Source: Bacillota bacterium (lineage in GTDB: Bacteria; Bacillota; Clostridia; Oscillospirales; Ruminococcaceae). Taken from it: DNA of 34,685 bases. The notes beneath the pieces were generated by a model. The model saw only the letters and a list, made by a program, of their open reading frames with translations. It did not search any database and was not told where the DNA came from. How positions within the stretch are numbered: position 1 is the stretch's first letter; every line of letters starts with the position of its first letter. This document shows positions 32,832 through 34,685 of the stretch, one piece after another. Made by a program: the position numbers and the translations under genes. The stretch covers positions 1-34,685 of the forward strand of contig JAEWLW010000093.1 of the NCBI GenBank assembly GCA_023457355.1, in the 5' to 3' direction.

Positions 32832-33664
32832 TTCACACACTGCTGCTTTTGTGCAGGGAAACCAACCGCGCACAGGATTTGGCCATGGTTGAGACCTGCC
32901 TGAAATCACTTGAGCAGAGCACGTATAAAACGGTCGTGGTCTACAATCAGGGCTGTCTGTCCAACGACGAGCTGCAAGCATACCTCAAGAATTTTGCGCT
33001 CCGGTTTTACATCATCGGCGAAGGTGCGAATACCGGAACGACAATCGGCAGGCAGGCCTGTTTTCGCTATATCTGGGAAAACTTTTCAGAAACAGAATAT
33101 ATCAGCGAGATTCACCCCGACATGATTTTCCCTTCCCATTGGGAGGACGCGCCGGTGGCCTATCTGGCTTCACACGACGAGCCGATGGTCAGCTGCGGAA
33201 TTGTTGACCACACCGGCAACATGCCTTTTCTGAATAAAGCGGTCACACTGCCCGTATCGCCGGACGCGTATGGTGATTTTCTGGAGACGCTCCGGGAGGA
33301 TACCATCCGCCGCGGGTTTACGGTACCCTGCATCCATGTGTCGCCGATATTGCGGGAAACAGGCGGATATGACCCGGCCTTCCTGAAGGGGAAACAATGC
33401 TTTGAGGATGACAGCATGCTGCTTGGCTATTATTACTACTACGGCACGCGGGCGGACTGGCATCCAAAGGTCTGTTATGGCTCGGTGGTCTACCACGCCG
33501 TCGCCGGGCAGCGAATGAACCTCGACGGCAACATTGTGGACAATTTTAACGGGTTGCTGCGGCAATATGGCGCCGTGGGATTAAAGCACCTGAGCACCCT
33601 GCATACAAGCGAATGGCATAAGCGCTTTTTCAAACAGCAATATGATGCCTTCGCTAAGCATTGA
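32822..33664 (+). CDS. GT-A-type glycosyltransferase-like protein
   Basis: This 280-residue protein looks like a family 2-like glycosyltransferase. The N-terminus (LIHTLLLLCRETNRAQDLAM) begins a nucleotide-binding fold, TYKTVVVYNQG is the second strand, EYISEIHPDMIFPSHWED takes the place of the usual DxD region, and FEDDSMLLGYYYYYG carries the acidic pair expected for the catalytic base. The canonical DxD motif itself is not seen, so the assignment is by pattern. It is co-transcribed with the UDP-L-FucNAc genes and may transfer that sugar. The start at 32822 overlaps fnlC; upstream in-frame readings lie inside fnlC. Confidence 0.68.
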   Translation: MRLIHTLLLLCRETNRAQDLAMVETCLKSLEQSTYKTVVVYNQGCLSNDELQAYLKNFALRFYIIGEGANTGTTIGRQACFRYIWENFSETEYISEIHPDMIFPSHWEDAPVAYLASHDEPMVSCGIVDHTGNMPFLNKAVTLPVSPDAYGDFLETLREDTIRRGFTVPCIHVSPILRETGGYDPAFLKGKQCFEDDSMLLGYYYYYGTRADWHPKVCYGSVVYHAVAGQRMNLDGNIVDNFNGLLRQYGAVGLKHLSTLHTSEWHKRFFKQQYDAFAKH

Positions 33665-33828
33665 CCTTTTGTTCTGTCTTCTATCTATAGAATCTAAAAA
33701 TCAACAGAAAAACACCAAAACAGCGCAGCAAACGGATTATAAAGCCTCGTTCGCACCACAAAGCCGTAAACAGGTCCATCCCAGGAAAACAGCCACCGGG
33801 CGCAGAAGACGCAAAACAATCATATGAT

Positions 33829-33861
33829 AGGGTGGCAAGGTCGATGCCCTTCAGCCACCCT
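33829..33861 (+). terminator. Terminator of the fnlABC-glycosyltransferase operon
   Basis: AGGGTGGC pairs with GCCACCCT around an inner AAGG/CCCTT stem and is followed by TTGTTTAT. It lies 165 bases after the glycosyltransferase stop. The remainder of 33665-34000 holds no gene I can support and no promoter I would trust. Confidence 0.65.
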
Positions 33862-34000
33862 TTGTTTATAAATGGGAGCATACTGCTTTTTGCTTGTTGC
33901 TCCCCGGTCGGGTATGCCGAAAGCGTATCGTATTTGTCATTCCGGCGTTGATCTGCAATCTGTGTATGATGTCTCAATGATATAGATGGGAGGATCTAAC

Positions 34001-34685
34001 ATGAGCGATATAGCGTTACAAATTGAACGCACTACCGCAGGTTCGGTAGCATCTTCAGGTAACGTAATTTTTGATTCGGTCGTCTTTTCCGCTGGAAATG
34101 TAAGCTATAACAATGCAACAGGTGTGATTACCTTTAACGAAGCCGGGCGCTATGTTATCAATTGGTGGGTCGCAACTCAAAACGTAGTTACGACAAACGG
34201 CACAGTGTTCGCGCTGACTTCTTCACAGGGTGATTTTCTCGAAGGAAATTCCCCGATAAAAGCTACCGAGGTTGTGGGCATTGGAATCATTGAGGTCGCC
34301 GCCGCGCCTGTGACGGTTTCTCTGGTCAATGCCAGCACAAGCACTGCCTATTACGCCCCAATGGTTCCCCTTACGGCAACGCTTGTTGTCGTCGAGGACG
34401 ATTTGACGGGCGGCGGTGGAACTGGACCCACTGGCCCCATCGGTCCTACTGGCCCCACTGGTGATACCGGCCCGACTGGCGATACCGGCCCTACCGGCGA
34501 TACCGGACCCACTGGCGACACCGGCCCCACTGGCGACACTGGCCCGACCGGCGACACCGGACCCACCGGCGACACCGGACCGACTGGCGACACCGGGCCC
34601 ACCGGCGACACCGGACCGACTGGCGATACCGGCCCGACCGGCGATACCGGACCCACCGGCGACACCGGCCCGACTGGCGATACCG
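34001..34685 (+). CDS. Collagen-like protein with N-terminal jelly-roll-like domain (cut by window end)
   Basis: The reading frame starts at an ATG 7 bases behind GGGAGG and stays open to the window edge (228 codons). Residues 1-135 form a beta-rich domain with stretches such as VSYNNATGVITFNEAGRYVINWW, which resembles the C1q/TNF-like jelly-roll of BclA-type spore surface proteins. From about residue 137 the sequence becomes Gly-X-Y triplets, mainly GPT and GDT, encoded by an 18-bp tandem repeat. Threonine fills nearly every third place, as in the O-glycosylated repeats of Bacillus BclA. In BclA the globular domain follows the collagen part, whereas here it comes first. There is no signal peptide, which also fits spore surface proteins. 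Confidence 0.85.
   Translation, partial: MSDIALQIERTTAGSVASSGNVIFDSVVFSAGNVSYNNATGVITFNEAGRYVINWWVATQNVVTTNGTVFALTSSQGDFLEGNSPIKATEVVGIGIIEVAAAPVTVSLVNASTSTAYYAPMVPLTATLVVVEDDLTGGGGTGPTGPIGPTGPTGDTGPTGDTGPTGDTGPTGDTGPTGDTGPTGDTGPTGDTGPTGDTGPTGDTGPTGDTGPTGDTGPTGDTGPTGDT
34450..34685 (+). repeat. 18-bp tandem repeat encoding GDTGPT units
   Basis: About 13 copies of an 18-base unit (typically ACCGGCCCGACTGGCGAT) run to the end of the window. Differences between units are almost all at third codon positions, so the peptide is conserved while the DNA varies. The repeat may continue beyond the window. Confidence 0.9.

Noticed and set aside
33681..33977. Minus-strand open frame of 98 codons before the collagen-like gene
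   Set aside because: It lies across the terminator hairpin, has no ribosome binding site and no recognisable features.
34351..34665. Minus-strand open frame of SPVGPV repeats
   Set aside because: It is the antisense of the collagen-like repeat. The 18-bp repeat keeps several frames open, and the plus-strand frame has the start codon, ribosome binding site and globular domain.
34430..34685. Regular repeats that could suggest a CRISPR array
   Set aside because: The units are contiguous 18-base coding repeats without spacers and encode Gly-X-Y triplets.

Overview
The window reads as a chromosomal segment of an anaerobic, spore-forming, Gram-positive bacterium, probably a Clostridia lineage of moderate GC such as Oscillospirales (inference). 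Support comes from strong GGAGG-type ribosome binding sites, lipoprotein signals of Firmicutes style, two sigma-54 activators of the PrpR_N type, a CgeB-like protein and a collagen-like surface protein of the kind found on spores. No rRNA, tRNA, CRISPR array, insertion sequence or phage gene was seen.

Layout. (1) 250-3548 (+): a two-gene non-homologous end-joining unit, Ku and a three-domain LigD. (2) 9984-4115 (-): catabolic operon 1, with a DUF1932-type dehydrogenase, an RraA-family aldolase, a complete tripartite tricarboxylate transporter (TctC, TctB, TctA) and an amidohydrolase, followed by a decayed 2-hydroxyacid dehydrogenase fragment. A consensus sigma-54 promoter lies at 10082-10097, and its likely activator, a PrpR_N/PAS/AAA+/Fis protein, is encoded just upstream (12397-10499). 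Between them is a dense patch of RNA-like structure (10236-10324) followed by an unrecognised 36-residue ORF. (3) 13471-12596 (-), an RpiR-family regulator, is divergent from operon 2, 13842-19699 (+): TctC, TctB, TctA and the three citrate-lyase-type subunits CitD, CitE, CitF, closed by an intrinsic terminator. Then 19847-22253 (+): a D-2-hydroxyacid dehydrogenase, a second RraA-family aldolase and CitX, which loads the prosthetic group onto CitD. (4) 25637-22507 (-): operon 3, with a MatC-like carboxylate carrier and a LeuC/LeuD-type hydro-lyase, behind a second sigma-54 promoter. The second PrpR_N-type activator is at 27811-25883 and has a perfect 18-bp palindrome just behind its stop codon. 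(5) 29235-28237 (-) and 29490-33664 (+): a CgeB-like glycosyltransferase, the three enzymes of UDP-N-acetyl-L-fucosamine synthesis (FnlA, FnlB, FnlC) and another glycosyltransferase-like protein. (6) 34001 to the end (+): a collagen-like protein with GPT/GDT repeats, cut by the window edge.

How it fits together. Regions 2 to 4 look like one catabolic island for di- or tricarboxylic, probably branched, hydroxyacids. Two high-affinity periplasmic-binding-type transporters and one carrier import substrates. A LeuCD-type enzyme hydrates or isomerises an unsaturated acid, the dehydrogenases produce 2-oxo acids, RraA aldolases cleave them to pyruvate-type products, and a CitDEF lyase splits citrate, citramalate or a relative. 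The exact substrates cannot be read from the sequence. Regions 5 and 6 look like a surface glycosylation locus, where L-FucNAc or a derivative might decorate the threonine-rich collagen-like protein.
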